This document shows, piece after piece, positions 17,353-25,520 of a DNA stretch of 64,000 nt. The stretch is taken from positions 186,001-250,000 of the forward strand of contig CAWKKJ010000015.1 of NCBI GenBank assembly GCA_963850205.1, written 5' to 3'. Within the stretch, counting starts at the first letter, position 1, and the number at the start of each line of letters is the position of its first letter. The notes under the pieces are model-generated. The model searched no databases, had not been told where the DNA came from, and saw only the letters and a program-made list of their open reading frames with translations. Source of the stretch: JACVRW01 sp963850205 (lineage in GTDB: Bacteria; Actinomycetota; Thermoleophilia; Solirubrobacterales; Thermoleophilaceae). Position numbers and translations under genes: made by a program.

Positions 17353-18699
17353 ATGAGCGGCCCCCGGGACCTGGAGCGCTACGCGGGGCTGTTCGCCACG
17401 CGCACGAGGGTCATGAAGTCGTCGGCCATGCGCGACCTGATGGCCGTGACCGCACGACCCGAGGTGATCTCCCTCGCGGGAGGGCTTCCCGACACCAGCA
17501 CCTTTCCCCCCGACACCTTCGCGGCGGTGGCGCAGCGAATCGCGGCCGAGTCCTGCGCCAAGGCGCTGCAGTACGGGCCCACCGAGGGCCTCGACGAGAC
17601 CAAGGACTGCATCGCTCAGGTGATGGGGGCGGAGGGCATGCGCGCCGACCCCGAGGACGTCGTCGTCACCACCGGCGGCCAGCAGGTCATCGACCTCGTG
17701 ACCAAGACGCTGATCGATCCCGGCGACGTCGTGATCGCCGAGGGGCCCACCTATCCGGGCGCCGTCCCGGTGTTCTCCGCCTACCAGGCCGACGTCGTGC
17801 AGATCGACATGGACGCCGACGGGATGCGGGTCGACCTCCTGGAGCAGACGCTCGAGCGGCTCGAGCGAGAGGGCCGTCGGCCCAAGTTCATCTACACGGT
17901 GCCGAGCTTTCAGAACCCGGCTGGCGTGACCATGTCCCTGGATCGCCGCCGCCGCCTGGTCGAGCTGGCGCACGCGCGGCGGCTGCTCGTGTTGGAGGAC
18001 AACCCCTACGGCCTGCTCCGCTACGAGGGTGAGCCGCCGCCGCCGCTGTTCGCCCTCGACCGCGGGGTCTACGTCATGTACCTCGGGACCTTCTCCAAGA
18101 TCCTCTCCCCCGGCATCAGGCTGGGCTGGGTGGTGGCACCGCCACCCGTGCTGGAAAAGATCAACCTGGGCAAGCAGTCCACCGACCTCTGCACCTCGAC
18201 CCTGTCCCAGGTCATGGTCTCCGCGTACTTCGCGCAGGGCAGCTGGCGCGACTACGTGGATTCGCTCACCGACGTCTACCGCAGCCGGCGGGACACGATG
18301 CTGGACGCGCTGGCCGAGCACTTCCCGCCCCAGGCGGAGTGGACCCGGCCGCGGGGTGGCCTGTTCGTCTGGGCCACGCTGCCGGACTTCATCGACACCA
18401 CCGACCTGCTCGCTCGAGCGCTGCGGGACAACGTGGCCTTCGTCCCCGGCGCCGCCGCATTCATGGATGGGCGGGGGCACGCGTCGATGCGGCTCAACTT
18501 CTCGGGCTCGGACGAGGCCGCGATCCGCGAGGGGATTCGCCGCATCGGCGAGGTCGTCACCGAGCAGGTCGAGCTCTACGGAACGCTCACCGGCGAGCAC
18601 GAGGCGGTGGTGCTGGACGAGCCCGCAGAAGCGCCCGAGGCCGAGGTCCTGCGCCTGCCCGGCCGCGAGGAGCGCGAGCGCCGGGCCCGGGGGTCATGA
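17353..18699 (+). CDS. PLP-dependent aminotransferase, class I/II (2-aminoadipate/LysN-like)
   Basis: A 448-residue fold-type I aminotransferase without the HTH domain of MocR regulators. The PLP lysine is in LGTFSKILSPGIRLGWV, the DNPYG motif (LVLEDNPYGLLRYEGEPPPPL) and the N-terminal ISLAGGLPDTSTFPPDTF match the LysN/2-aminoadipate transaminase group. The C-terminal 30 residues are acidic and unlike the core. The gene overlaps the downstream ddl by ATGA, so amino acid transamination and a D-Ala-D-Ala-ligase-type enzyme are coupled here. True substrate unknown. Confidence 0.88.
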   Translation: MSGPRDLERYAGLFATRTRVMKSSAMRDLMAVTARPEVISLAGGLPDTSTFPPDTFAAVAQRIAAESCAKALQYGPTEGLDETKDCIAQVMGAEGMRADPEDVVVTTGGQQVIDLVTKTLIDPGDVVIAEGPTYPGAVPVFSAYQADVVQIDMDADGMRVDLLEQTLERLEREGRRPKFIYTVPSFQNPAGVTMSLDRRRRLVELAHARRLLVLEDNPYGLLRYEGEPPPPLFALDRGVYVMYLGTFSKILSPGIRLGWVVAPPPVLEKINLGKQSTDLCTSTLSQVMVSAYFAQGSWRDYVDSLTDVYRSRRDTMLDALAEHFPPQAEWTRPRGGLFVWATLPDFIDTTDLLARALRDNVAFVPGAAAFMDGRGHASMRLNFSGSDEAAIREGIRRIGEVVTEQVELYGTLTGEHEAVVLDEPAEAPEAEVLRLPGREERERRARGS

Positions 18700-19718
18700 G
18701 CAGGATCGCCGTGCTGAAGGGAGGCCGCTCGCTCGAGCGCCAGGTCTCGCTGCGCTCCGGCGCCCGCGTGGAGGACGCCCTGGCCCGCCTCGGCCACGCC
18801 GTGGCCGGGATCGACGCCGGGCTCGATCTCATCGCCCGCCTGCGGGACCTCGACCCGGACGCCGTCTTCATCGCCATGCACGGCCGCGACGGCGAGGACG
18901 GCACCGTGCAGGAGCTGCTGGAGATCCTGGGCCTGCCCTACACCGGCTCGGGCGTGCTGGCCTGCATGCGCGCCACCGACAAGGTCCTGGCCAAGCACCT
19001 GATGCTGGAGGCCGGCATCCCGACGCCCGACTTCGTGGCCTTCAGCGAGACAGCCTTCCGCAGCCTGGGAGCAGCCGAGACGCTCGCCCCGATCGAGGCG
19101 CGCCTCGGCTTCCCGCTGGTGGTTAAGCCCTCGAGCCAGGGTTCTGCCCTGGGCATCAAGTTCGCCGCTGCGGCTGCGGACGTGCCCGCCGCACTGGTGG
19201 CCGCGTTCTCCTACGACTCCCGCGTGCTGCTCGAGAGCCACGTCGACGGCCGCGACCTGGCGGTATCAGTACTGGCCGGCCAGGCCCTGCCCGTGGTGGA
19301 GGCGGTGCCCCGTGACGAGGCCCGCTACGACTTCGAGGCCCGCTACGAGATCGGCCGCACCGACTTCGTGTGCCCCGCCGAGCTGCCGGGCGGCCTGGAC
19401 CGCGAGGCGCAGGAGCTGGCGCTGCGGGTGTTCGAGCTCCTGGGCTGCTCGGGCTTCGCCCGGGTCGACCTCATGCTCGACCGCGAGGGAGCGCTGACGG
19501 TCCTCGAGGCCAACATCGTCCCGGGCCTCACCGAGACCAGCCTGCTGCCCCAGGCCGCCGAGGCGGCCGGGATCGGCTTCGACGAGCTCGTGGGCCGGAT
19601 GCTGGAGCCCGCGCTGCGCGGGCCGCCGCGGCGCACCGCCGACGCGTGCTCGAGCGCGGCGGGCAGGGCTGGAGGCTGCAAGCCTACCCGTCTTCGCTGC
19701 GGAAGTCCTCGGGCGTGA
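18696..19718 (+). CDS. ddl: D-alanine--D-alanine ligase family protein, divergent copy
   Basis: ATP-grasp ligase of about 340 residues. Family motifs: MHGRDGEDGTVQELLEILGLPYTG, VVKPSSQGSALGIKF, the omega-loop-like YDFEARYEIG and the metal-binding LEANIVPGLTETSLLPQAAEA. It differs from the second copy at 49393: the usual SA-x-x-MDK helix reads CMRATDK and EVNTIPG reads EANIVPG. The C-terminal 35 residues are low-complexity and overlap the convergent nuclease gene tail-to-tail. The start at 18696 is fixed by the ATGA overlap. It could be a standard Ddl or join another substrate, given its aminotransferase partner. Confidence 0.85.
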   Translation: MSRIAVLKGGRSLERQVSLRSGARVEDALARLGHAVAGIDAGLDLIARLRDLDPDAVFIAMHGRDGEDGTVQELLEILGLPYTGSGVLACMRATDKVLAKHLMLEAGIPTPDFVAFSETAFRSLGAAETLAPIEARLGFPLVVKPSSQGSALGIKFAAAAADVPAALVAAFSYDSRVLLESHVDGRDLAVSVLAGQALPVVEAVPRDEARYDFEARYEIGRTDFVCPAELPGGLDREAQELALRVFELLGCSGFARVDLMLDREGALTVLEANIVPGLTETSLLPQAAEAAGIGFDELVGRMLEPALRGPPRRTADACSSAAGRAGGCKPTRLRCGSPRA

Positions 19719-20175
19719 CGTTGTCCAGGAAGTCCTTGAACTTCTCCACGACTTCCTCGGTGTCCTCGACCTCGTGTTCGAACTCGATCGCGGACTCGCT
19801 GATCACGTCCTCCGCAGCGAAGATCGGCGCCCCTGTGCGCACCGCGAGGGCCAGCGCGTCGCTGGGACGTGAGTCGATCGGGATCTCGCGGCCGTTGAGC
19901 TGGAGGGTCACCTCGGCGTAGAAGGTGTTCTCGCGCAGCTCGGTCACCGCCACCCGGGAGCAGCTCACCTCGAGCTCGGTGAGCATCTCGCTGATCAGGT
20001 CATGGGTCATCGGGCGCGGGGTGTTGGCTCCCTGCAGCTTCATCAGGATCGCGGCGGCCTCCGGGTGCCCGATCCAGATCGGCAGGAACTTGTTGCCGTC
20101 GCGCGTCTTGAGCAGAACGATCGGCTGCTTGCCGACCATGTCGAAGCTCACGCCGTATATGACCATCTCCTGCAT
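19684..20175 (-). CDS. Bifunctional nuclease domain protein (DUF151)
   Basis: The 163-residue protein begins MQEMVIYGVSFDMVGKQPIV and has the DUF151 core: VLLKTRDGNKFLPIWIGHPEAAAI, then RPMTHDLISEMLTEL and the signature IDSRPSDALALAVRTGAPIFA. Members of the family have nuclease activity on DNA and RNA in plants and are widespread in bacteria with unclear role. The C-terminal 40 residues are very acidic. The open frame continues upstream to 20646 but that stretch overlaps a GNAT remnant and lacks family character. Confidence 0.88.
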   Translation of the reverse strand: MQEMVIYGVSFDMVGKQPIVLLKTRDGNKFLPIWIGHPEAAAILMKLQGANTPRPMTHDLISEMLTELEVSCSRVAVTELRENTFYAEVTLQLNGREIPIDSRPSDALALAVRTGAPIFAAEDVISESAIEFEHEVEDTEEVVEKFKDFLDNVTPEDFRSEDG

Positions 20176-20246
20176 GGCTTCTCGACAGTCTAGACCGACC
20201 GCCACACAGCCCTGCGGCCGTCGCCGGCCGGCATTTTCGGGGCCGC

Positions 20247-20558
20247 TCAGCCGCCTGCCGGGCCGCGCCACATCCGCCAGACCAGCGGGCCGCCGCCGGG
20301 AAGCTCCATCTGCTCCAGCACCGCGAAGCCGGGCCGCAGGTACAGGTCGCGGTTGCGCGTGCTCGTGGCCTCGAGGTAGGCCGGAAGCCCGTCGCGGTCC
20401 AAGCGGTCGAGCACCGGCTTCAGCAGGGCGCTGCGGATGCCCTCTCCCTGGCGCCGGGGCGACACCCCATGATCGGGAGGTACCGGTGCGGCTCCTGGGG
20501 ACGGTGGGCCTCCATGACCAACAGGGCGCGGCAGTGCGAGGCGGCTCGTACGCACCAT
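20247..20558 (-). pseudogene. GNAT acetyltransferase remnant
   Basis: The 3' part encodes the C-terminal half of a GNAT acetyltransferase: PRRQGEGIRSALLKPVLDRL is the acetyl-CoA-binding motif A and RNRDLYLRPGFAVLEQMELP the following motif B. The preceding beta strand (LLVMEAHRPQEPHRYLPIMG) lies in another frame, with the break at a run of four C/G at about 20466-20474, and further upstream a stop appears. So the gene is broken at least once and its N-terminus is lost. It is next to tRNA-Ile. Confidence 0.6.
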
Positions 20559-20645
20559 CAGGGGCAGGAGCCGGAGCTGGGTCGGCAGGGGCGTTCGCGG
20601 GCGTGCCGCGGCAGCCGCCGCGGCACTGTGGCCTCCCCGGCCGCA

Positions 20646-20719
20646 TGGGCGATCCTGGACTCGAACCAGGGACCTCGTCCTTATCAGAGACGCGCTCTAA
20701 CCGGCTGAGCTAATCGCCC
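20646..20719 (-). tRNA. tRNA-Ile (GAT anticodon)
   Basis: The minus strand folds into a complete 74-base cloverleaf: acceptor GGGCGAT pairing with ATCGCCC, D arm GCTC/GAGC, anticodon stem CGTCT/GGACG with loop CTGATAA (anticodon GAT, isoleucine), and T arm CCTGG-TTCGAGT-CCAGG. Discriminator base is A. The 3' CCA is not encoded. It lies between parB and the GNAT remnant with no other tRNA or rRNA gene nearby. Confidence 0.95.
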
Positions 20720-20744
20720 GCGAACGGCGATTGTAGCGGCGAGA

Positions 20745-21635
20745 TCAGGCCGCCCGGCGGGCCATCCCGGCCAGGATCCGCTCGGCCAGGGCGATGGCGT
20801 CGGCGGGGCCGGCAAAGTCGATCTGGGCCTGGCAGCCGGTGGGGCGCGCCCGCATTCGGACCTCTTGACCGAGGGCTGCCGACAGCGCGTCCTCCGCCGC
20901 CGCGAGGGCCTGCTCGAGGTCCGGATGGAGGGTCCTCGGGCCGGGAGACCTCCGACCCGTGGCGGGAGGGCCGTGCTCCGCCTCCCGTGCCCGCTGCTCG
21001 GTCTCGCGCACCGACCACGCGCCGTCGCGGGCGTCGCGGGCCAGGCTCCTCCGCCGCGCGTGGTCCTTGCACAGCAAGATGGCCCGCCCGTGGCCCTCGG
21101 ACAGCTCGCGCTGATCGATCAGGTCGAGGACCTCGTCCGGCAGGTCGAGGAGCCGGATCAGGTTGGAGATCGCCACCCGGCTGCGGCCGACCCGCCTGCC
21201 GAGCTCTTCCTTGGTGAGGCCGAGATCCTCCACCAGCATCGCGCAGGCCCGGGCCTCCTCGACCGGGTTCAGGTCGACCCGGGCCATGTTCTCGGCCAGC
21301 GCGATGTCCAGCTGGTCCCGCTCGTCGGCGTTGCGCAGGAGGGCCGGAATCAGGTCGAGGCCCACCTCGCGCGCGGCCCGCAGCCGGCGCTCGCCGGCCA
21401 CCAGCTGATAGTGGCCGCCGGGCAGCGTCCTGACGACGATCGGCTGCAGCACCCCGCGCGTGCGAATCGATTCGGCCAGGCGGGCCAGGGCGTCCTCGTC
21501 GAAGCTGCGGCGGGGCTGGCGCGGGTTCGGCCTCACGAGCTCCAGTGGGATCTCGCGCAGGCCCTCGCCGCCTTCCGGGCTCCGGGGCAGGATGGCCGCC
21601 AGCCCCCGGCCCATCCCGCGGCGCTCCTCAGCCAC
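20745..21635 (-). CDS. parB: Chromosome partitioning protein ParB
   Basis: CTP-dependent DNA clamp that loads at parS sites and drives origin segregation with ParA. The 296-residue protein has the N-terminal ParA-interaction segment (GMGRGLAAIL), the ParB domain with NPRQPRRSFDEDAL, the GERR nucleotide motif in LVAGERRLRAAREVG, and the HTH region with GRSRVAISNLIRLLDLP. It overlaps parA by 8 bases. Two candidate parS sites lie about 2 and 6 kb away (23179 and 27406). Confidence 0.95.
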   Translation of the reverse strand: MAEERRGMGRGLAAILPRSPEGGEGLREIPLELVRPNPRQPRRSFDEDALARLAESIRTRGVLQPIVVRTLPGGHYQLVAGERRLRAAREVGLDLIPALLRNADERDQLDIALAENMARVDLNPVEEARACAMLVEDLGLTKEELGRRVGRSRVAISNLIRLLDLPDEVLDLIDQRELSEGHGRAILLCKDHARRRSLARDARDGAWSVRETEQRAREAEHGPPATGRRSPGPRTLHPDLEQALAAAEDALSAALGQEVRMRARPTGCQAQIDFAGPADAIALAERILAGMARRAA

Positions 21636-22386
21636 GTGAGGCCACCTCCTGCGCCAGCCGCAGGTAGGCCGCAGATCCGGCGCTGCGCGGGGCGTGGCGG
21701 GCCACCGGGAGGCCGAAGCTGGGCGCCTCGCCCAGGCGGACGTTGCGCGGGATGACGGTGTCGAACACCAGGTCCGGGAAGTGGGCGCGCACCTCCCGCT
21801 CGACGTCGCGTGCCAGCCGGGTGCGGCCGTCGTGCATCGTGAGGATCATCCCGGCCACCGTGAGGCGCGGGTTCAGCTCACGCTGGATCAGCGAGAGGGT
21901 GTCGAGCAGCTGGGCGAGTCCCTCCAGGGCGAAGTACTCGGTTTGAACCGGAACGATCACGCGGTCGGCCGCGACCAGGGCGTTGACCGTCAACGGCCCG
22001 AGGGACGGTGGGCAATCCAGCACGGTGAACAGATAGCGCTCCCGCACATCGCCCAGGCGGCCCCGGAGGATCGACTCCGACCCGGCGAGCCGGGGCAGCT
22101 CGACGTTCGCTCCGGCGAGCTCCGGCGTTGAGGGCACGAGGTCCAGCCGGTCGATCCCGCTCGCCACGGCTACGTCGGGCAGCGTCCGATCGCCGGCGAG
22201 GCAGTCGTAGATGTGAGGGCTCCGGTCCTTGCTGAGACCGAGTGCAACCGTGGCGTTGCACTGAGGGTCGAGGTCGACGAGCAGCGTGGGATGCCCCGCG
22301 TCGGCGATGTTCGCCGCGAGGTTCACGGCGGTGGTGGTCTTCCCCACCCCGCCCTTCTGGTTGGCGATGGCCACGACACTGCCCAT
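21628..22386 (-). CDS. parA: Chromosome partitioning ATPase ParA (Soj type)
   Basis: Deviant Walker A ATPase with NQKGGVGKTTTAVNLA at residues 9-24, Walker B-like FTVLDCPPSLG and VPVQTEYFALEGL. At 252 residues it is of the small chromosomal Soj type without an N-terminal HTH. It is transcribed before parB in the origin-proximal minus-strand block. An intergenic gap of about 90 bases separates it from rsmG and shows no clear terminator. Confidence 0.95.
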   Translation of the reverse strand: MGSVVAIANQKGGVGKTTTAVNLAANIADAGHPTLLVDLDPQCNATVALGLSKDRSPHIYDCLAGDRTLPDVAVASGIDRLDLVPSTPELAGANVELPRLAGSESILRGRLGDVRERYLFTVLDCPPSLGPLTVNALVAADRVIVPVQTEYFALEGLAQLLDTLSLIQRELNPRLTVAGMILTMHDGRTRLARDVEREVRAHFPDLVFDTVIPRNVRLGEAPSFGLPVARHAPRSAGSAAYLRLAQEVASRG

Positions 22387-22476
22387 TGGGTCTCCTGACG
22401 CTACGGCGTGCTTCGGTCGGAACCTCCCCCCTTCGCCGGTTCGGCTCCGAACCCTTTCTCCGCCCGCCGGAGCGGC

Positions 22477-23169
22477 TCAGCTCAGCGGGCGCTTGCGAGC
22501 CAGCCCGGGCCGCCGCGGAATGTCCGCCGGCACCGGGCCCACCTTTCTGAAGAGGTGCAGGTGCCGGTTTTTCGCCCCCTCGAAGGGCACGACCCGCCGT
22601 ACCTCCTCGGCCCGCAGCCCGAGCCGCTCTGCCGCCGCGCTGCCCGCCTGCTCCTCGGCTCGGTCGCGCGTCCCCTTCCAGGCCACCAGCACGCCGTCGG
22701 GCTCCAGCAGCGGCGCGGCGTACTCGACCAGGGTCGCCAGGGGGGCGACCGCCCGGGCCGTAACCGCACCGTAGGCCTCCCGACCGCCCCCGAGCGCCGG
22801 CGCCACGGCGGCCAGTGACTCGGCCCGGGTCACCACGGGCCGGGCGTTGTCCACGTGGGCCGCCTGCGCCAGCCGGCTGATGAGCGCGCCCTTCCGTCCA
22901 ACCGACTCGATCAGGTCAACTCCAGCCGCCGGCAGCGCGATGGCCAGCACGAGGCCCGGAAAGCCGGCGCCCGACCCCACGTCGGCGACCCGGCGAGCCT
23001 CGCGCAGGCCGTCGAACTCCAGGCCGCTCAAGCTGTCGGCCACGTGGACGTCGAGGGCGGCCGCGGGGTCGCTGACGGTGGTGTGCGGGTCCGGCGCTGC
23101 CGCCAGCGCCTCCAGCAGCAGCGTGAGCTGATCGGCGGCCGAGCCGGGGAGCCCGTAACGGGCGCACAG
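22477..23169 (-). CDS. rsmG: 16S rRNA (guanine527-N7)-methyltransferase RsmG
   Basis: SAM-dependent methyltransferase with VADVGSGAGFPGLVLAIALP as motif I and VTARAVAPLATLVEYAAPLL as a later family motif. The first conventional start is the GTG at 23043, but the frame upstream encodes the conserved N-terminal helix pattern of RsmG (LCARYGLPGSAADQLTLLLEAL then VHVADSLSGL). No ATG, GTG or TTG occurs upstream before a stop, so I place the start tentatively at the CTG at 23169, nine or more bases after a parS-like palindrome. The family length (about 230 residues) supports the longer form. Confidence 0.85.
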   Translation of the reverse strand: MCARYGLPGSAADQLTLLLEALAAAPDPHTTVSDPAAALDVHVADSLSGLEFDGLREARRVADVGSGAGFPGLVLAIALPAAGVDLIESVGRKGALISRLAQAAHVDNARPVVTRAESLAAVAPALGGGREAYGAVTARAVAPLATLVEYAAPLLEPDGVLVAWKGTRDRAEEQAGSAAAERLGLRAEEVRRVVPFEGAKNRHLHLFRKVGPVPADIPRRPGLARKRPLS

Positions 23170-23178
23170 CGGGACGAG

Positions 23179-23194
23179 CGTTTCCCGTGAAACG
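23179..23194. other. parS-like ParB-binding site 1
   Basis: The 16-mer cgtttcccgtgaaacg differs from the actinobacterial parS consensus (GTTTCACGTGAAAC core) at one central base. It is embedded in a longer inverted repeat at 23174-23199 with 11-base arms (acgagcgtttc and its complement). It sits between the khpB stop and the rsmG coding region, close to parAB and dnaA, where parS sites cluster. The same 16-mer recurs at 27406. Confidence 0.65.
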
Positions 23195-23203
23195 CTCGTG
23201 GTT

Positions 23204-23896
23204 CTAGTCCGAGTAGCCCTGAGCCGGGCTGATCACGAGCCGGCGATCGGGCTCGTCGCCCTCGCTGTGAGTCTCCACGTCGGTTCGCTCGCGCAGGTAG
23301 AGGTGCACGACCTTCCGCTCGGCTGGACGCATGGGCTCGAGCTCCACCGGCCGGTCGTAGCGCAGGGCCTCGGCCGAGGCCCGATCGGCCATGCGATGCA
23401 GCGCCGCCTCACGCCGGTCGCGGTATCCGGCCGCGTCGACGGTCACCTGCTTGCGCTCCTCGAGGCCGCGCGATGCCGCCCGGAAGGCCAGATGCTGGAG
23501 CGCGTCGATCGTGGCCCCGTGCTTTCCGATCAGGAGCCCGAGCTCGTCGCCGTTGACGGTCGCGCGAATCTCGTCCTCGTCCTCGCGGATGTCGACCGTC
23601 GCCCGCAAGCCGAGCGCCTGGACCACGCGGCCCACCAGCGCCCGTACGCGCTCCGCCGGCTCCTCGGGGATCGTCTCGGCCGACTCCTGCCAGGCCTCGA
23701 GATCGACGCTCGCTCGCACGCGAGCCGCCTGGTCGGGCCCCGGTTCGTCGACGGTGTCGAAGTGGACGCTGTCGGCGGTGATGCCCGGGAAGCGCGGCTC
23801 CAGCGCCTTCATCGCTGCCCACCGGGCCTCTCCGAGCGTGTCCGCCTGCGCCTCGGCGACGAGGTCCTCAGGCCGCGGTTCCTCGCTCACCGGCAT
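23204..23896 (-). CDS. khpB: RNA-binding protein KhpB (Jag/EloR): Jag_N, KH and R3H domains
   Basis: A 230-residue RNA-binding protein with an N-terminal Jag_N domain (AEAQADTLGEARWAAMKAL and a second repeat), a KH domain with LLIGKHGATIDALQHL at about residue 122, and a C-terminal R3H domain (MRPAERKVVHLYLRER, about residues 190-205). Relatives regulate cell elongation and respond to Ser/Thr kinases in Firmicutes. It is 11 bases after yidC, the standard order rpmH-rnpA-yidD-yidC-jag. Confidence 0.93.
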   Translation of the reverse strand: MPVSEEPRPEDLVAEAQADTLGEARWAAMKALEPRFPGITADSVHFDTVDEPGPDQAARVRASVDLEAWQESAETIPEEPAERVRALVGRVVQALGLRATVDIREDEDEIRATVNGDELGLLIGKHGATIDALQHLAFRAASRGLEERKQVTVDAAGYRDRREAALHRMADRASAEALRYDRPVELEPMRPAERKVVHLYLRERTDVETHSEGDEPDRRLVISPAQGYSD

Positions 23897-23907
23897 CCGC
23901 CCGTCGC

Positions 23908-24849
23908 TCAGCGCCGCCGCCCCGAGCGCTTCTTCTTCTTGCGCGGCGAGCGCGGGGGCGCCTTGGCCGGCGCCCCGTTGCCGCGGCCGTTACCGCCCGC
24001 GTCGGCCTTGGCGGTAGCTCCGCCTGCCTTCGTCGCGCGTCGTTTGGGCCGGTCCTTCTTGGCCGCGTCGCCGTCCGCCGCGTCGCCGTCCGCCGCGTCG
24101 CCGTCGACCGCTGCCGGCTCCGGCTTCCCCGGGCTCGGCGGCTTCCCGCGCGCTCCTTTCGCCGGCTCCTCCACCGGCTCCTCGGGCACCGGCTTCGGAT
24201 AGAGCTTCTTCACCAGCATCTGCTGGCCGATCGTCCACACGTTGGTGGTGATCCAGTAGACGATCAGCCCCGCCTCGAAGTTGATGATGAAGATGACGAA
24301 GACGAAGGGCAGCGCAAACATGATCCGGCGCTGCATCGGATCGGCGCTCAGGGCGGTGACCGCGCTGGCCGCCAGCTGGGTGCCGACGTAGAGCACGATC
24401 AGCACGCCGAGGAGCACCGGGTCGGAAACCTTCTCGGCCAGGTTGTCGATCGGGAAGAACCCCGGGTTGTTCGCGATATCGGCCGTGAACTCGTCCGAGC
24501 GCAGCAGGTAGAAGAGCGAGATGAAGAAGGGAATCTGCAGCAGCAGTGGCATGCAGGATCCGAGCGGGTTGACCTTCTCCCGCTGGTAGAAGGCCATGAC
24601 CTCCTGATTCATGCGCTGCTTGTCGTCCTTGTAGCGCTGCTGGATCTTCTTGATCTCGGGCTGAAGTCCCTGGAGGCGCTGCATCGACTTCACACCCTTG
24701 AAGGTCAAGGGCAGGATCACGATGCGGACGGTGAAGGTCAGCAGGATGATCGCCCAGCCCCAGGAGTTCGGGCCGTCCCCGATGACCCCGTGCCAGAACT
24801 CCAGAACCCACTGGCAGGCGTCTATGAGTGGTTGAAGGATGCTTTGCAC
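23908..24849 (-). CDS. yidC: Membrane protein insertase YidC
   Basis: Inserts and folds inner-membrane proteins. The 313-residue protein has five membrane segments; the first is near the N-terminus (LIDACQWVLEFWHGVIG) and the conserved positively charged groove residue is in LTFTVRIVILPLTFKGVKSMQ. Other family stretches: LLLQIPFFISLFYLL and FVIFIINFEAGLIVYWITTN. The C-terminal 85 residues are a Lys/Arg/Pro-rich tail with a three-fold DGDAA repeat encoded by a 15-base tandem repeat, suited to ribosome contact. Confidence 0.95.
   Translation of the reverse strand: MQSILQPLIDACQWVLEFWHGVIGDGPNSWGWAIILLTFTVRIVILPLTFKGVKSMQRLQGLQPEIKKIQQRYKDDKQRMNQEVMAFYQREKVNPLGSCMPLLLQIPFFISLFYLLRSDEFTADIANNPGFFPIDNLAEKVSDPVLLGVLIVLYVGTQLAASAVTALSADPMQRRIMFALPFVFVIFIINFEAGLIVYWITTNVWTIGQQMLVKKLYPKPVPEEPVEEPAKGARGKPPSPGKPEPAAVDGDAADGDAADGDAAKKDRPKRRATKAGGATAKADAGGNGRGNGAPAKAPPRSPRKKKKRSGRRR
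24063..24107. repeat. Three tandem copies of a 15-base unit inside yidC
   Basis: The unit ccgcgtcgccgtccg occurs three times in a row, the last copy differing at its final base. It encodes the DGDAADGDAADGDAA stretch in the cytoplasmic tail of YidC. Because the unit is a multiple of three, copy-number change would not break the frame. Confidence 0.85.
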
Positions 24850-24873
24850 GGGACGGCGGGTGGGTGGCTGGGT

Positions 24874-25125
24874 CTAGGGCTGAGGACGCGGACCGAACAG
24901 GGCCTGGTCCTCGACGAAGTCGACCCCGCCGTGACTCCAGGGGTTGCAGCGAAGCAGCCGCCAGGCGGCGAGCACGACTCCACGGAGTATGCCGTACGAC
25001 CGCACGGCTTGGATCGCGTACTCCGAGCAGGAGGGGTAGTACTTGCAGCGGGCGGGCAGGGCGGGGGAGATGGCCCGCTGGTAGAAGCGGACCGGCGCCG
25101 TGGCCAGGCGCCGCAGGACGATCAC
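24874..25125 (-). CDS. yidD: Membrane protein insertion efficiency factor YidD
   Basis: Small 83-residue protein with the family motif RFYQRAISPALPARCKYYPSC followed by SEYAIQAV and the CNPWSHGGVDFV segment. It assists membrane protein insertion. It overlaps rnpA as ATGA and precedes yidC by 24 bases. Confidence 0.94.
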   Translation of the reverse strand: MIVLRRLATAPVRFYQRAISPALPARCKYYPSCSEYAIQAVRSYGILRGVVLAAWRLLRCNPWSHGGVDFVEDQALFGPRPQP

Positions 25126-25517
25126 GCTCCGCCTTCCGCTTCGGGCTCGCCGGCAGCCAACCCGGCGTCGGCGAGCACGGCGACGAGGGCCTCCTCCAGC
25201 GCGGGCTCGCCACCGGCACGCGCCAGCTCGCCCGCCGCCGGGCGGGCGACGATCACGAAGTCGTACCCGCCGTCGAGCCGGCCGGCCTGCGCCCAGAAGG
25301 CCTCCCGGAGCAGCCTCTTGATGCGGTTCCGGTCGACGGCGCCGCCCAGCTTGCGGCCCACCGAGAGGCCGAGCCGAGGTGAGCCCTCACCGTCCTCGCG
25401 CGGGAAGGCGTAGACCACGAGGTGCCGGCTGGCGTGGGAGCGCCCCTCGCGATAGACGCGCTCGAACTCGCCGCTCCGGGACAGCCGGCGGCGCTTGCGG
25501 CGCGCACGGTCGGCCAT
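25122..25517 (-). CDS. rnpA: Ribonuclease P protein component
   Basis: Protein subunit of RNase P. The family signature is visible as GLSVGRKLGGAVDRNRIKRLLREAFW at about residues 50-75, preceded by EFERVYREGRSHASRHLVVYAF. The 131-residue protein has an acidic Ala/Glu-rich C-terminal extension of about 20 residues. It starts 3 bases after rpmH and is coupled to yidD. Confidence 0.94.
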   Translation of the reverse strand: MADRARRKRRRLSRSGEFERVYREGRSHASRHLVVYAFPREDGEGSPRLGLSVGRKLGGAVDRNRIKRLLREAFWAQAGRLDGGYDFVIVARPAAGELARAGGEPALEEALVAVLADAGLAAGEPEAEGGA

Positions 25518-25520
25518 CGC

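Noticed and set aside
17272..18600. Upstream extension of the DUF4126-like gene
   Set aside because: It lies antisense to the aminotransferase and has shadow composition.
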